Source: an uncultured Chloroflexota bacterium (GTDB lineage Bacteria; Chloroflexota; Anaerolineae; Aggregatilineales; Phototrophicaceae). From it: a DNA stretch of 6,223 nucleotides. Shown here piece after piece: positions 5,899-6,223 of this stretch. The notes beneath the pieces were generated by a model. The model was given only the letters and a program-made list of their open reading frames with translations. It was not told where the DNA came from and did no database searches. Where the stretch lies: contig CALBRY010000519.1 of assembly GCA_937927665.1 (NCBI GenBank), positions 1 to 6,223 of the forward strand, given 5' to 3'. How positions within the stretch are numbered: position 1 is the stretch's first letter; each line of letters opens with the position of its first letter. Made by a program: the position numbers and the translations under genes.

Positions 5899-5928
5899 GT
5901 AAGCTGAAATTCACTTCACGGCTTACAT
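5897..5928. promoter_or_regulatory. Inverted repeat between promoter and ribosome site of the 5942 gene
   Basis: ATGTAAGC (5897-5904) and GCTTACAT (5921-5928) are perfect 8-base inverted repeats around 16 bases, and a nested TGAA/TTCA pair (5905-5908, 5915-5918) lies inside. The left arm overlaps the candidate -10 box and the right arm ends one base before the ribosome site GGAG (5930-5933). It could act as an operator, or as an RNA hairpin affecting ribosome access if transcription starts further upstream. Confidence 0.4.
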
Positions 5929-5941
5929 CGGAGACATCATC

Positions 5942-6223
5942 ATGCCTGAAAGTCCATATTTGTTTAAAGGACCTCCCACCCCCCGGGGCAGCGGGAGCGA
6001 TTACGAGGATCGTTATTATGCCACGTATGGGCGCAAAGCCCCCGGCACCGGCACATTCGCTATGGTGTGGGGCGTGATCCTCGTTCTCGTTATCCTAGGT
6101 TTTATCGGTGGAACGATTTATGCAATGCTGTGGCGACCCGACTTGTTGCCAAAGAATATCATTGAACGGGTGATTTTCGGTGGACTTGCCATTATCGGAG
6201 CCTTAATCATCCTCTATCTCGCT
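5942..6223 (+). CDS. Small membrane protein, N-terminal part (3' end outside window)
   Basis: The first 94 residues of a protein that runs off the right edge; I do not recognise the family. Residues 1-38 are polar and rich in proline, glycine and tyrosine (GSDYEDRYYATYGRK at 18-32). A strong transmembrane segment follows at about 39-63 and a second begins near 76 and is still hydrophobic at the edge. The link between them (RPDLLPKNIIER) is short. The pattern suggests a polytopic membrane protein with a cytoplasmic, low-complexity N-terminus. ATG 5942 is preceded by GGAG (5930-5933) at an eight-base spacing, the clearest ribosome site in the window, which supports this start. The gene diverges from the DUF1990 gene. 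No function can be assigned. Confidence 0.82.
   Translation, partial: MPESPYLFKGPPTPRGSGSDYEDRYYATYGRKAPGTGTFAMVWGVILVLVILGFIGGTIYAMLWRPDLLPKNIIERVIFGGLAIIGALIILYLA

Noticed and set aside
5720..5914. A 64-codon minus-strand frame in the divergent intergenic region
   Set aside because: It has no ribosome site, an arginine-rich composition without a domain, and overlaps the promoter and inverted repeat of the 5942 gene.

Overview
The window looks like ordinary chromosome from a free-living bacterium. Its mixture of a clan-type bacterial cytochrome P450, a chelatase subunit I/D gene and a DUF1990 protein would fit Chloroflexota (Anaerolineae-like) or a similar group. That placement is an inference from gene content and style, with low confidence; no rRNA or marker gene is present. 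There are no mobile elements, CRISPR arrays, tRNAs or rRNAs, and no gene-free stretch above 300 bases.

Layout from left to right: (1) the 3' end of a cytochrome P450 gene on the plus strand, closed by a strong intrinsic terminator. (2) A plus-strand gene for a 459-residue protein with an N-terminal TIR domain and four CBS motifs, noticeably more A/T-rich than its neighbours and closed by its own terminator. (3) On the minus strand, a metal-chelatase locus occupying 2068-4139. It reads as two overlapping frames: a ChlI/BchI-type AAA+ ATPase (370 aa) and a ChlD-type linker plus VWA domain. They are joined by a run of nine A residues where a -1 shift would make one continuous 690-residue ChlD. 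(4) Upstream of it on the same strand, a membrane-anchored protein with two DUF1990-like halves. (5) Diverging from that, the start of a small membrane protein that runs off the right edge.

The most notable feature is the chelatase locus. The ChlI frame ends four codons after the A9 run, and the -1 frame is open and recognisably ChlD-like from the A9 run onward, well before any start codon. A perfect 9-bp hairpin lies just downstream. This matches the known situation in which a single chlD gene makes both the small (I) and medium (D) chelatase subunits by programmed frameshifting, typically in cobalamin producers that use CobN as the large subunit. The alternative is a one-base homopolymer error in the assembly. 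A good sigma70-type promoter (TTGTCA-N17-TATAAT), overlapped by two inverted repeats, drives this locus and appears to give it transcription separate from the DUF1990 gene.

The second notable item is the TIR-CBS fusion. It suggests a TIR enzyme or scaffold gated by adenine-nucleotide binding, but no defence partner gene lies in view.
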